NCBI GenBank assembly: GCA_963717155.1
Contig: OY970326.1
Location: forward strand, 4,836,001-4,900,000
Source: G963717155 sp963717155
Lineage (GTDB): Bacteria; Actinomycetota; Thermoleophilia; Gaiellales; JALYLC01
Direction: 5' to 3'
Length of the DNA: 64,000 nt
How positions within the stretch are numbered: position 1 is the first letter of the stretch; every line of letters begins with the position of its first letter. The notes under the pieces were generated by a model. That model searched no databases. It was not told where the DNA came from and worked only from the letters and a program-made list of their open reading frames with translations. The translations under genes were made by a program, and so were the position numbers. Of the stretch, positions 1-7,732 are shown one piece after another.

Positions 1-676
1 CGGCGATCTCGATGAGCTCCTCGGCGGGCGTGAAGCGCGAGGAGCCGACGAGCAGCTCGGCCTCGGCACGCTGGTTGTGGGTTGCGATCGGGATCGCGTC
101 GAGGATGCGCTCGCGCTCCTCGGCGTCGTAGCCCATGTCGGAGAGCCGCTCGCTCGCGCGCTCGCGCACCATCCCCTGTGCGCACGGACACGCGTTCAGG
201 CCCCGGACACGCACCCCGACCGCGCGGCGCGTCCCGGCCGTGGTCGCGGATGCGACGCCGATCAGGGTGTAGATCTCCTGTGAGGTCAGGCCCGAGACCG
301 GCGTGACCCGCGACACCGGGTACTTGGCCTCGATGCGCGCGTACGAGCGCAGCGATCCCTGGCGCTCGAGCACGCGCGTCGCGATGTGGCCTGCGAGGTC
401 CTCGATCGCGAGCGCCTCTCCGAGCACCACCGACTCGATCGCCTCCGCGAACAGCTCCGCGAAGCGCGACATGTGCACGCCCTTCTGGGCAGGGTCGAGG
501 TCGACCGAGCACTCGATGTCGGCGTAGTAGACGGTCTCATCGCCGCCGTGGCAGATCCGGATGACCTGGTGGACGCCGGTCACGCCGGCCTTGCTCAGCG
601 AGAGATGGACCGCCGGGCGGGACGCCTGGACGTCGGCGGCGGCCGAGATCCCGGTGTGGTGTCTGATGTTCGTCAT
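1..676 (-). CDS. folE2: GTP cyclohydrolase IB (FolE2/MptA type), 3' end cut by window edge
   Basis: Converts GTP to 7,8-dihydroneopterin triphosphate, the first step of folate biosynthesis, in the cytoplasm. Translating the minus strand from an ATG at 676 gives an uninterrupted frame to the window edge, about 225 codons, so the C-terminus is missing. Visible family signatures are DVQ near the N-terminus, QKGVHMSRF, a CPCAQ motif (the metal-binding cysteine region typical of type IB enzymes) and ATHNQR. These separate it from the unrelated type IA enzyme FolE. It is divergent from the kinase-like gene at 758, with about 80 bp between the starts. No strong ribosome binding site is visible before the ATG. 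Assignment is secure; the missing tail is only due to the window limit. Confidence 0.9.
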   Translation of the reverse strand, partial: MTNIRHHTGISAAADVQASRPAVHLSLSKAGVTGVHQVIRICHGGDETVYYADIECSVDLDPAQKGVHMSRFAELFAEAIESVVLGEALAIEDLAGHIATRVLERQGSLRSYARIEAKYPVSRVTPVSGLTSQEIYTLIGVASATTAGTRRAVGVRVRGLNACPCAQGMVRERASERLSDMGYDAEERERILDAIPIATHNQRAEAELLVGSSRFTPAEELIEIA

Positions 677-757
677 AGTGAGCGGCTCCGGGCTGGAGCG
701 GACGAGAGTCCGGTCACGATAGCGGCACATCAGCCGCCCGAGCTGTACGCTCAGTGG

Positions 758-1348
758 GTGCCCGACGCAGCGGCCGCCTTTCCCCAGCGTGTCTCCACCG
801 CATGCCACGACCTGCGGACGCCGCTCGCGTCTGCGTTCGGATTCGCGCGCACCCTCGAGCGGCTGGGATCGGTCGAGGGCGAGGATGCGCGCTACCTGAG
901 CCTGGTCGTCGAGTCGACGGCCGAGCTCGGTCGCCTCATCGACTGCCTCGCGCTCGTGGCCCGCGCCGAGGACGGGCGCCTGACGCTCGAGCCGAGCGAT
1001 GTCGAGTCGAGCGAGCTCGTCGCAGATGCGATGGCAGCCATGGGCGGTGAGCCGATCGAGATTGCCGGCGAGAACGTCACCCTGCATGTCGACCGCGCAC
1101 GTGCGACGGCTGCGCTGGCGTGGCTCTCGGAGGCCGGTGCGCGTGCCGGAGGCGAGGAGCCGGTCAGGCTCGACACCCGAGCAGATGGCTCGTTCGCGCT
1201 CGGCCCGATCCCGCCGGTCATGGCCCAGCGGCTTGTCGAGGGGACGGGCGACCTGCGCGCGATGGCAGCCCTCGCCGTCGTGCGGCTGCACGGAGGCTCG
1301 GTGCGGCGCGAGGACGAGCTGATCGTCCTGCGGTTCTCCGCTACTTGA
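758..1348 (+). CDS. Orphan histidine-kinase-like protein (HisKA domain, degenerate ATPase domain)
   Basis: A protein of about 196 residues read from GTG 758. The N-terminal part carries a clear dimerisation/phosphoacceptor box, HDLRTPLASAFG, as in HisKA domains. The C-terminal part keeps only a trace of a HATPase domain (AVVRLHGGSVR resembles its last helix); no N box or glycine-rich lid can be seen. No sensor, membrane segment or response regulator accompanies it. It could be a phosphotransfer or scaffold protein, or a kinase losing function; this is inference. The start is uncertain: the frame stays open upstream, but that would overlap divergent folE2. The 3' end overlaps the convergent glycosylase gene by 8 bp. 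Confidence 0.6.
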   Translation: MPDAAAAFPQRVSTACHDLRTPLASAFGFARTLERLGSVEGEDARYLSLVVESTAELGRLIDCLALVARAEDGRLTLEPSDVESSELVADAMAAMGGEPIEIAGENVTLHVDRARATAALAWLSEAGARAGGEEPVRLDTRADGSFALGPIPPVMAQRLVEGTGDLRAMAALAVVRLHGGSVRREDELIVLRFSAT

Positions 1349-2189
1349 GCAGCCGCGAGCGCCGCCGGTCCGCGTAGACCTTGCCCTCGGTCTGACAGGC
1401 GGGGCAGTAGACGATCTCATGGTGGGCGAAGTCGACCCGTTGCAGCGGCTCGCGGCAGCGCGGGCACGGCTCTCCGGCCTTGCGGTGCACGTGGTAGATG
1501 CCTGACGCCTTCTTGTCGAGCGCCATGCGCGCTCCGAACTGGCGGAAGTCCTCGATGCCCGCGGTGAGCTGCTCGCGGATCGCGTCGTACAGGCGCTCGA
1601 CCTCGTCGGGGTCGAGCCGGTCTGCCGGCGCGAATGGCGAGAGCCGCGCGGCGTGGAGGATCTCGTTGGCGTATGCGCGCCCGATGCCCGCGATTGCGCG
1701 CTGGTCGCGCAGCAGCGTGTGCAGCTGGCCACCGTGGTCGAGCGCGCGCCGCAGTGCGGCCACGTCGAACGCGTCGTCGAGCGGCTCGGGTCCGAGGCCC
1801 GCGAGCTCCGCCTCGAGCCCCTCGCTCGTGTACAGGCCGACCCTGACCTGGCGACGCGTGGCGCGCTCGGAGACGACGAGCTCCGAGCCATCCTCGAACG
1901 GCACCGAGAGCACGGGCGGACCGGGCCGCTTCGCGCCCGGCTCGACGAACGCGAGGCGACCTGCGGTCATCAGGTGCACGACCAGCGTCGTGCCGTCGTC
2001 GGCATCGAACAGCATGCGCTTGGCCCGCCGCCGAGCGCCGAGGAAGCGATGACCGGCGAGCCCGGCGAACGGAGGCTCATGGGTCTTGCCGACCGCGAAA
2101 TGGACGAACGGGGGCGCGCTGATGGGGGCGCGGGCGACGAGGGGGTCGAGCGCCTGGGCGAGCGCCTCCAACTCGGGCAACTCGGGCAT
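1341..2189 (-). CDS. mutM: Formamidopyrimidine-DNA glycosylase family protein (Fpg/MutM or Nei type)
   Basis: Base-excision repair glycosylase/AP lyase of 282 residues, the usual family length. The N-terminus after Met is PELPE, in which the proline is the catalytic nucleophile and the glutamate the acid. A conserved basic stretch RRRAKRMLF supplies the beta-elimination lysine. The C-terminus carries a zinc finger of the form C-x2-C...C-x2-C (CPRC and CPAC). The helix-two-turn-helix region is seen at AGIGRAYANEILH. The ATG at 2189 is forced by the conserved PELPE. Fpg and Nei (endonuclease VIII) members cannot be told apart with certainty by eye, so the symbol is provisional. The gene is divergent from the sigma factor gene. 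Confidence 0.88.
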   Translation of the reverse strand: MPELPELEALAQALDPLVARAPISAPPFVHFAVGKTHEPPFAGLAGHRFLGARRRAKRMLFDADDGTTLVVHLMTAGRLAFVEPGAKRPGPPVLSVPFEDGSELVVSERATRRQVRVGLYTSEGLEAELAGLGPEPLDDAFDVAALRRALDHGGQLHTLLRDQRAIAGIGRAYANEILHAARLSPFAPADRLDPDEVERLYDAIREQLTAGIEDFRQFGARMALDKKASGIYHVHRKAGEPCPRCREPLQRVDFAHHEIVYCPACQTEGKVYADRRRSRLLK

Positions 2190-2372
2190 CTCGGCGAAGT
2201 ATCCCCGAACAGAAACTGCCGGTGCCCCCGACCGCGCTCGGCGCTCTGGCGGCTCCCGCGCAAGCAGTTCCAGATTTCAAGATGTTTCAGTGCCGCGGAA
2301 CACCTTTCAGTGCCTTTCGTCGCGAATTCGTGCCGCGTTGAGGCGACTTTTGTTCCGGCTTGCACTTTTTCC

Positions 2373-2400
2373 TTGACCGGACACCCACCCTGGGTACAAT
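2373..2400 (+). promoter_or_regulatory. Sigma-70-type promoter of the sigma factor gene
   Basis: TTGACC at 2373-2378 and TACAAT at 2395-2400 with a 16 bp spacer, close to consensus. Transcription would start near 2407 and leave a leader of roughly 135 nt before the ATG at 2543. The rest of the interval 2190-2372 between the divergent glycosylase and sigma genes shows no gene. Confidence 0.75.
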
Positions 2401-2542
2401 CGCCCCCCACACGGCGCAGATGTTACGAGTGAGAGACTTCGCGAAACGGGGAAGAGCGAAGGCGAGGGCAACGAGTGACCACGTGGGGCTTGGCCGCCGC
2501 ATGCGCGCGGCCGGGAAAGGGGGCAGGGGTGGAGGCTTGCGA

Positions 2543-3619
2543 ATGCTGACAGTCGACGTCGCGCTTCCTGATGTCGACGAGCTCAGGCAGCTGGCGGAGC
2601 TCGGGGTGGAGCGGGGGTATCTCACCCTCGACGAAGTGGGCGCGGTGCTCGAGGAGGTCGAGCTCAGCAAGGAGCAGGTGGAGGACTTCCACGGCTACCT
2701 GCTCGAGCATGCGGTCGAGCTCGTCGATAGCGACGTTCGACCCATCGACCAGCCGGAGGTACCGGTTGCGGCGCTCGATCTGACCGTCGAGCCGTCGCTC
2801 GACTCGCTGCGTCTGTATCTGCGCGAGATCGGCAAGGTCTCCTTGCTGACCGCCGAGCAGGAGGTGCAGCTCGCGAAGCGCATCGAGCGCGGCGACATGA
2901 TCGCCAAGCGCGCGATGATCGAGGCCAACCTGCGCCTCGTCGTCTCGATCGCGAAGGGATATCTCGGGCGTGGCCTGAGCTTCCTCGACCTCATTCAAGA
3001 AGGTTCTCTCGGACTCATCCGTGCTGTCGAGAAGTTCGACTACCGCAAGGGATACAAGTTCTCCACGTACGCCACCTGGTGGATCCGCCAGGCAGTGACC
3101 CGGGCGATCGCCGACAAGGCGCGCACGATCCGCATCCCGGTGCACATGGTCGAGAAGCTCAACAAGGTCGTGCACGTCGAGCGGCAGCTGGTGCAGAAGC
3201 TCGGCCGCGAGCCGCGACCCGAGGAGATCGCACGGGAGCTCGCCTGCTCGCCGGGCGAGGTGCGCGAGATCCTGCGGATGGCGCAGATGCCGGTCTCGCT
3301 CGAGAAGCCGATCGGCGAGGAGGACGAGTCGTCCCTCGGCGACTTCGTCAGCGACGAGAACTCGGCGTCCCCGTTCGACACGGCGTCGGTCAACCTCCGG
3401 TGCGAGGACATCCAGCGCGCGCTCGACTCGCTGCCCGAACGCGAGCGGCGCGTGATCGAGCTCCGCTACGGCCTCACGGGCGAGCCGCCGCGGACGCTCG
3501 AGGAGGTCGGCCGCGCATTCGGGGTGACGCGCGAGCGGATCCGCCAGATCGAGAACAACACGCTCAAGAAGCTCGAGCTGCTCCCGGAGGCCCAGGGTCT
3601 GCGAGACGCGGTCGCGTAG
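2543..3619 (+). CDS. sigA: Primary RNA polymerase sigma factor (RpoD/SigA family)
   Basis: Sigma-70 factor of 358 residues from ATG 2543, chosen because GGAGG lies 7 bp upstream; longer readings would begin before or inside the leader. Domain order: a region 1.1-like segment (residues 1-60), region 1.2/2.1-2.4 with SLDSLRLYLREIGKV, NLRLVVSIAKGY, FLDLIQEGSLGLIRAVEKFD and STYATWWIRQA, region 3 (RIPVHMVEKLNK), and region 4 ending in a helix-turn-helix (TRERIRQIENNTLKKL). The long acidic insert seen in E. coli RpoD is absent, as usual in actinobacteria. It is most likely the housekeeping sigma factor, although a close group 2 paralogue cannot be excluded from one window. A stable hairpin follows the stop codon, then tRNA-Tyr. 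Confidence 0.93.
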   Translation: MLTVDVALPDVDELRQLAELGVERGYLTLDEVGAVLEEVELSKEQVEDFHGYLLEHAVELVDSDVRPIDQPEVPVAALDLTVEPSLDSLRLYLREIGKVSLLTAEQEVQLAKRIERGDMIAKRAMIEANLRLVVSIAKGYLGRGLSFLDLIQEGSLGLIRAVEKFDYRKGYKFSTYATWWIRQAVTRAIADKARTIRIPVHMVEKLNKVVHVERQLVQKLGREPRPEEIARELACSPGEVREILRMAQMPVSLEKPIGEEDESSLGDFVSDENSASPFDTASVNLRCEDIQRALDSLPERERRVIELRYGLTGEPPRTLEEVGRAFGVTRERIRQIENNTLKKLELLPEAQGLRDAVA

Positions 3620-3650
3620 CTAACCGAAAAGCACTGCGCTAGCATTGAGA

Positions 3651-3670
3651 ACGGCCGCTACGGCGGCCGT
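3651..3670. terminator. Perfect 8-bp hairpin with TACG tetraloop between sigA and tRNA-Tyr
   Basis: ACGGCCGC (3651-3658) pairs perfectly with GCGGCCGT (3663-3670) around a TACG loop closed by C-G, an exceptionally stable UNCG-type tetraloop. No T-run follows, so it may be a weak terminator or an RNA end-protecting/processing structure just 5' of the tRNA. Confidence 0.45.
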
Positions 3671-3679
3671 TCGTGCGCA

Positions 3680-3761
3680 GGGAGTGTGCCCGAGTGGCTA
3701 AAGGGGACGGGCTGTAAACCCGTTGGCTATGCCTACGTTGGTTCGAATCCAACCGCTCCCA
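3680..3761 (+). tRNA. tRNA-Tyr (GTA anticodon)
   Basis: Acceptor strands GGGAGTG (3680-3686) and CGCTCCC (3754-3760) pair over 7 bp with one G-T pair, followed by discriminator A. The anticodon stem ACGGG/CCCGT holds the loop CTGTAAA with anticodon GTA at 3714-3716. A long variable arm (class II) and the T arm GTTGG-TTCGAAT-CCAAC complete the cloverleaf. CCA is not encoded. Confidence 0.95.
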
Positions 3762-3775
3762 TAAGTGCTGAATAG

Positions 3776-3815
3776 CGGGGAGTTTCCAGGGAACTGGGGG
3801 CTCCCCGTTCTCGTT
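3776..3815 (+). terminator. Intrinsic terminator after tRNA-Tyr
   Basis: CGGGGAG (3776-3782) pairs with CTCCCCG (3801-3807), followed by a T-rich stretch TTCTCGTTTCT. Inside the loop AGTTTCC and GGAACT can form a second small stem. Position and T-rich tail fit termination of the tRNA transcript. Confidence 0.6.
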
Positions 3816-3971
3816 TCTGGCCGGGGTCTGCGCTGCATGACTGGGGTGCGAGCGGTCGCCTTGTCGAGTCGGTTGCGGCCGCGACCGATGTCGGAACCGG
3901 CTCGCATGCGCGTCAGGCGGGGTAGGGAGCTCGCCCGTTGCTGCCTCGTTGCTCGGCCTACCCTTGCCGAC

Positions 3972-4766
3972 ATGAGCGGGCGGGAGCATGGTGAGGCGTA
4001 CACGCCGGGCTTTGGCGTCGATGTTCAGCGCATGCTGTCGAGCCGCGCTGCGGAGTCGCGAGCTGCCTGGTTCGTCGAGGCTCTTCGTCCAGGGATGCGA
4101 GTGCTCGATGTCGGGTGCGGCCCGGGCTCGATCACTCTCGGACTCGGTCGCGCGGTATTGCCGGGCGGGGAGGTTGTGGGTGTTGACGGCGATCCGGGGC
4201 AGGTGTCGCTCAGCCGCGAAGTGGCCGTCGCCGGCGGCGTGACCAATGCGAGATTCGAGGTCGCGTGCGCGTACGCGCTGCCGTTCGCGGACGCGGCTTT
4301 CGATGCGGTGTTCTCACACGCCCTCTTCGAGCATCTCGCGCGGCCCATCGAGGCAGCGCGCGAGCTCGTCCGTGTCGTCCGCCAAGGCGGGATCGTCGGC
4401 GTGGCGTCGTCAGACTGGAGTGCTGCGCGGATCGAACCCCGCACCGCGGACGTAGATCTCGCCCTCACCTGGCATCTGAGATTGCGGCGATCGGCCGGCG
4501 GAGATCCGAACGCGGGTCGCAACCTGCCTTCGATCGTCGCGACGGCTGGTCTCGTCGACTACGCGGTCCACGAGCTCGCGCATGAGGACTTGACGTACGG
4601 AGGCTACGGCGCCTACATCGCCGACCTTCTCGAGCGAGCGGCGGGCGGAGCTTCGGACACAGACCGCTCCGAGCTGATCCCCGCAGCCGAGGCGGCGCGG
4701 CGGTGGGCGGGTCAGCGCGGCAACGTCACCCAGGCCTGGGTCGCAGTTCTCGCTCGCAGACCCTAA
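3972..4766 (+). CDS. Class I SAM-dependent methyltransferase
   Basis: Predicted cytoplasmic methyltransferase of 264 residues, substrate unknown. Motif I VLDVGCGPGSITLGL forms the SAM-binding glycine loop, the acidic end of strand 2 follows as VGVDGD, and motifs ALPFADAAFDAVFSHALFEH and RVVRQGGIVG are typical of UbiE/Methyltransf_11 proteins. ATG 3972 is preferred because homology begins soon after it (YTPGFGVDVQRML); the frame stays open further upstream into the tRNA terminator, which is not credible coding sequence. It stands alone between tRNA-Tyr and a short copy of part of that tRNA (4878-4894). Confidence 0.82.
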   Translation: MSGREHGEAYTPGFGVDVQRMLSSRAAESRAAWFVEALRPGMRVLDVGCGPGSITLGLGRAVLPGGEVVGVDGDPGQVSLSREVAVAGGVTNARFEVACAYALPFADAAFDAVFSHALFEHLARPIEAARELVRVVRQGGIVGVASSDWSAARIEPRTADVDLALTWHLRLRRSAGGDPNAGRNLPSIVATAGLVDYAVHELAHEDLTYGGYGAYIADLLERAAGGASDTDRSELIPAAEAARRWAGQRGNVTQAWVAVLARRP

Positions 4767-4877
4767 CGACCACGCGTAGACGGATCAGCAGCAAAGCCGT
4801 CGCGTCCAGCCACGCATCACCGAAACCGTGCCAGCAGACCCGCCTGGTGGGAGAGCAGCCAGCCGAACTCCCTCGCC

Positions 4878-4894
4878 GTAAACCCGTTGGCCAT
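4878..4894 (+). repeat. Partial copy of the tRNA-Tyr anticodon/variable region
   Basis: GTAAACCCGTTGGC at 4878-4891 is identical to 3714-3727 in tRNA-Tyr, followed by one mismatch and AT (16 of 17 bases). It lies in the 196 bp between the methyltransferase and the next gene, which otherwise show nothing recognisable. It could be the remnant of an attachment site; the match is short and chance is possible. Confidence 0.4.
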
Positions 4895-4962
4895 CCCGGC
4901 CGCGATTTCATACGGATCAGGTGAGGTCTCCTGGTGCGACCGCTCCTACGGTCCCCGCTCAG

Positions 4963-5646
4963 ATGGCAGCGCCACAAGAGAGCGCGACGAGCGCGGCGGT
5001 CCGGACACCGCGGGCCGCGGCGCTCGCCGGCATCGTCTTCTCGGTGCTCCTGATCGTCGCCCTCGTGCTGATTCATCGAGCGATCCCCGCGAGTCCGGAC
5101 GACGCAGGCACGCTGCTGACGGACAGCTCGACGAGGCGCTCCGTCCTCTTCGCGCTCGGACTCGTGCCGTTCTCGGGCATCGCGTTCCTCTGGTTCATCG
5201 GGGTCGTGCGCGATCTCATCGGCGACGCTGAGGATCGGTTCTTCGCGACGGTGTTCCTGGGCAGCGGCATCCTGTTCGTTGCGATGCTGTTCGCGTCGGC
5301 AGCGCTCGCGGGAGGACTCGTGTCGGCTGCCGGCCACAACGGCTCCGCGCTCGTATCGTCCGGCGTCTGGAGCCTGGGACGGCGCGCGACCTACACGCTC
5401 CTGACGGTCTTCGCGATGCGGATGGCGGCGGTATTCATCATCTCGACCTCGACGATCTTGCTGCGTACACGCGTCGCGCCCCGTTGGCTCGCGATCTCCG
5501 GGTACGTGTTCGCCGTCATCCTGCTCGTGACCGTCGGCTCGGTCGCGTGGATCGAGCTGCTCTTCCCGGTCTGGGTGCTCGCCGTCAGCGTCTACGTGCT
5601 GGTGGAGGATCGCGCGGGCACGCCAGGGGTATCGCGCGAGCAGTGA
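4963..5646 (+). CDS. Hypothetical polytopic membrane protein
   Basis: About 227 residues with roughly six hydrophobic segments: one near the N-terminus (AALAGIVFSVLLIVALVLI), then pairs around FALGLVPFSGIAFLWFI, FLGSGILFVAMLFASAALA, YTLLTVFAMRMAAVFII and two at the C-terminus. No catalytic or transport motif is recognised. ATG 4963 is chosen over GTG 4921 because the extra N-terminal residues look non-conserved; either is possible. Its stop overlaps the GTG of the following DUF4239 gene (GTGA), so the two are probably co-translated and may act together in the membrane. Confidence 0.7.
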   Translation: MAAPQESATSAAVRTPRAAALAGIVFSVLLIVALVLIHRAIPASPDDAGTLLTDSSTRRSVLFALGLVPFSGIAFLWFIGVVRDLIGDAEDRFFATVFLGSGILFVAMLFASAALAGGLVSAAGHNGSALVSSGVWSLGRRATYTLLTVFAMRMAAVFIISTSTILLRTRVAPRWLAISGYVFAVILLVTVGSVAWIELLFPVWVLAVSVYVLVEDRAGTPGVSREQ

Positions 5647-6482
5647 ACCTGCTCCTCGCCAGCACGCTGGTCGTGGTCGCCTCGGCCGTCGCGATCGTGA
5701 TCATGTTGCTCATCCGGCATCGCGCTCCGGAGGGCGGGTACTTCGCCGATGGGGACCGCGCAGCCGGGGTGTACGGCGTGCTGGCGACGTCGTTCTCGGT
5801 GCTGCTCGCATTTGTCGTGTTCCTCGCGTTCACGAGCTACGACAACGCGCGGAGCGGCGCGGATCAGGAGGCGACCGACGTGATCCAGCAGCTTGAGACC
5901 GCCCAGCTCTTGCCGCAACCCGCCGGAGCTCAGCTGAGCGGCGAGCTCTTCTGTTACGGCCGCGCCGTGGTCTACCAGGAGTGGCCGTTGCTGCGCAAGG
6001 GCGTGAGTCCGACGCGCAATCCGTGGGGTGTACCGCTCTTCCGCACGCTCACGACGGTCGATCCGAAGACGCCCGCGCAGCAGGCGGCATACTCGAAGTG
6101 GCTCGATCAGACCTCCGACCGGGAGCAGGCGCGCCTCAGCCGCATCGAGGGGGTCGAGGATGTCATCCCGAGCCCGCTGTGGTACATCCTGCTCCTGAGC
6201 GCCGCGATCGTGCTGGTGTACACGTTCTTCTTCGCTGACAGCGGCGAGCGCAAACGGGTGCAGGCGCTGTTCGCGGGCGCGGTAACTGCGCTGCTCGTCA
6301 CGAGCATCCTCGTCATCATCTTCTTCGACAACCCGTACCACTCAGGGTCCGGCAGCCTCCAGCCAACCTCGATGAAGTCGACGCTCGCGCGCATGCACAG
6401 CGCGACGACCGCGCTGAAGCTGCACATCCCGATTCCGTGCGATGCGACCGGGAAGCCGCTCGCCGGCTCGGCCGCGGGGTAG
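5643..6482 (+). CDS. DUF4239-family membrane protein (paralogue 1)
   Basis: A 279-residue membrane protein from GTG 5643, overlapping the previous stop by 4 bp. Two N-terminal hydrophobic helices flank GGYFADGDRAAGVYGVLAT, a loop of about 110 residues follows, and two C-terminal helices flank FFADSGERKR. This arrangement matches DUF4239 proteins, whose biochemical role is not established; some are discussed as distant relatives of bestrophin-like channels. A clear paralogue lies at 32906-33733 on the other strand with the same motifs (DGDRAAGV, AAYSKWLDQ, FFADS.ER). The hydrolase downstream starts 5 bp after the stop, so these genes are probably one operon. Confidence 0.82.
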   Translation: MNLLLASTLVVVASAVAIVIMLLIRHRAPEGGYFADGDRAAGVYGVLATSFSVLLAFVVFLAFTSYDNARSGADQEATDVIQQLETAQLLPQPAGAQLSGELFCYGRAVVYQEWPLLRKGVSPTRNPWGVPLFRTLTTVDPKTPAQQAAYSKWLDQTSDREQARLSRIEGVEDVIPSPLWYILLLSAAIVLVYTFFFADSGERKRVQALFAGAVTALLVTSILVIIFFDNPYHSGSGSLQPTSMKSTLARMHSATTALKLHIPIPCDATGKPLAGSAAG

Positions 6483-6487
6483 GGTCG

Positions 6488-7195
6488 GTGAGCCCGCGGC
6501 TACCTGCCACCGTCGTCCTCGTGCACGGAGCGTGGGGTGGGAGCTGGGTCTGGGAGCGCATCGTGCCGCTGCTCGAGGAGCGCGGGGTGCGGGCCGTCGT
6601 CGTCGATCTTCCGAGCGTTGGTGCCGAGCCCGACGCAGACGGCAGCCTCACCGCCGATGCGGCTGCCGTGACCCGGGTGCTCGACGAGAGCGCCGGCCCG
6701 TTCGTCGTCTGCGGCCACTCCTACGGGGGCATGGTCATCACCCGCGCGTGCGCGGGCCGTTCCGACGTGTCGCGACTCGTCTACCTCTGCGCCTTCATGC
6801 CCGACGCCGGCGACTCGCTGTTCGCGATCACCGGTGGGGCTTCGCCGTGGATCCGCGTGCTCGACGACGGCCGCACGCTGCCCGACCTCGAGCGGGCCGC
6901 ACGCGTGGGCTACCTCGACTGCGACGACGAGACGCGGGACGGGGCGATTGCCCGTCTCCGCCCGCAGGTGCCGGCGCCGTTCCATGAAACGGTTCCGACG
7001 GCCGCGTGGCGCGAGATCCCCGCGACGTACGTCGTGTGCACCGAGGATCAGTCGCTCTCGGTCGAGCTCCAGCGCGAGGTGTTCGCCCCGCGGGCCGACG
7101 ATGTCGTCGAGCTCGTGTCGGGTCATGCGGTGTGCTTCTCGCAGCCGCAGCGGGTCGCCGAGCTGCTTGCGGCTCGTGCCGGCGGGCGCGCCTAG
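6488..7195 (+). CDS. Alpha/beta hydrolase
   Basis: Alpha/beta-hydrolase-fold enzyme of about 235 residues. It has the oxyanion-hole motif VLVHGAWGGSWVW, the nucleophile elbow GHSYGGM (serine), an acidic residue in VVCTEDQSL and a late histidine in VSGHAVCFSQP, a complete catalytic triad in the usual order. Proteins of this shape include esterases and small-molecule hydrolases related to plant methylesterases; the substrate cannot be told. GTG 6488 is chosen since it begins 5 bp after the previous stop and a purine-rich GGGGTAGGG lies just before it. Probably the last gene of the membrane-protein operon. Confidence 0.85.
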   Translation: MSPRLPATVVLVHGAWGGSWVWERIVPLLEERGVRAVVVDLPSVGAEPDADGSLTADAAAVTRVLDESAGPFVVCGHSYGGMVITRACAGRSDVSRLVYLCAFMPDAGDSLFAITGGASPWIRVLDDGRTLPDLERAARVGYLDCDDETRDGAIARLRPQVPAPFHETVPTAAWREIPATYVVCTEDQSLSVELQREVFAPRADDVVELVSGHAVCFSQPQRVAELLAARAGGRA

Positions 7196-7551
7196 CTCCA
7201 GCGCGCGGATTGCGGCGGGCCCCCACGCGTCTGGGGCGCCGGGCCGCCGATGCAGATCGAGAGCCAGCTGGCGGAGTCGGTGTATCAACCGGCCCCGCTG
7301 GCGACTCCTTTGAGCAGATCGGGAGTCGATTGCGAGACAGCTCCCCGGTGATCTCTTCAAGCTCCATGACCACGACGGAACTCGTTAGGTTCCCGGCGAC
7401 GTGCTCGGGCAGACTTGTAACAGGCGTCGAGGAAGTGGAGCAAGGAACGGTGTGTCGAACGCCGGGTCGAACCACCCTGGCGGGTTGAGGATGGTCGGTG
7501 TCGGCTAGGATCTGAACGGTGCCGGCGCGCGCCTGAGTGCGAGCGTCGTGC
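7196..7551. other. Non-coding interval before tRNA-Thr
   Basis: No convincing gene is seen on either strand in these 356 bp. The only candidate signal is a possible promoter for tRNA-Thr, TTGAGG at 7485-7490 and TAGGAT at 7506-7511, with a short 15 bp spacer. Confidence 0.5.
7485..7511 (+). promoter_or_regulatory. Possible promoter of tRNA-Thr
   Basis: TTGAGG and TAGGAT separated by 15 bp, ending 40 bp before the mature tRNA 5' end. The elements resemble sigma-70 boxes but the spacing is shorter than ideal. Confidence 0.35.
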
Positions 7552-7623
7552 GCCCTCTTAGCTCAGTGGTAGAGCACCTCCATGGTAAGGAGGGGGTCCA
7601 GGGTTCGAGTCCCTGAGAGGGCT
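7552..7623 (+). tRNA. tRNA-Thr (GGT anticodon)
   Basis: Acceptor GCCCTCT (7552-7558) pairs with AGAGGGC (7616-7622); discriminator T. The anticodon stem CCTCC/GGAGG holds loop ATGGTAA with anticodon GGT at 7584-7586. T arm CCAGG-GTTCGAGT-CCCTG is complete. From the anticodon loop to the end it also serves as one arm of a 44-bp direct repeat, so the island inserted here left the tRNA intact. Confidence 0.95.
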
Positions 7624-7625
7624 TC
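7582..7625 (+). repeat. attL-like direct repeat (3' part of tRNA-Thr)
   Basis: The 44 bases from the anticodon loop of tRNA-Thr to just past its discriminator are repeated without mismatch at 12718-12761 in the same orientation. Duplication of a tRNA 3' end is the hallmark of site-specific integration by a tyrosine recombinase. Confidence 0.85.
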
Positions 7626-7732
7626 GTGTTCCTCCTGCAAATGTGGACTTTCGAGTGCCCTCTCGAGTGTCGGGCTGGCAGGCGCTGGGAAAACGGTGAG
7701 AACACGGTCCGTCGCGTGCGGCGCGGATCAGG

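Noticed and set aside
386..757. Upstream extension of the kinase-like protein to 320 residues
   Set aside because: It would be entirely antisense to folE2, which shows clear conserved motifs; coding on both strands is unlikely.
7505..7705. Small minus-strand protein containing QGLEPWTPSLP; a similar frame at 12680-13357
   Set aside because: The shared peptide is simply the translated complement of the tRNA-Thr repeat.
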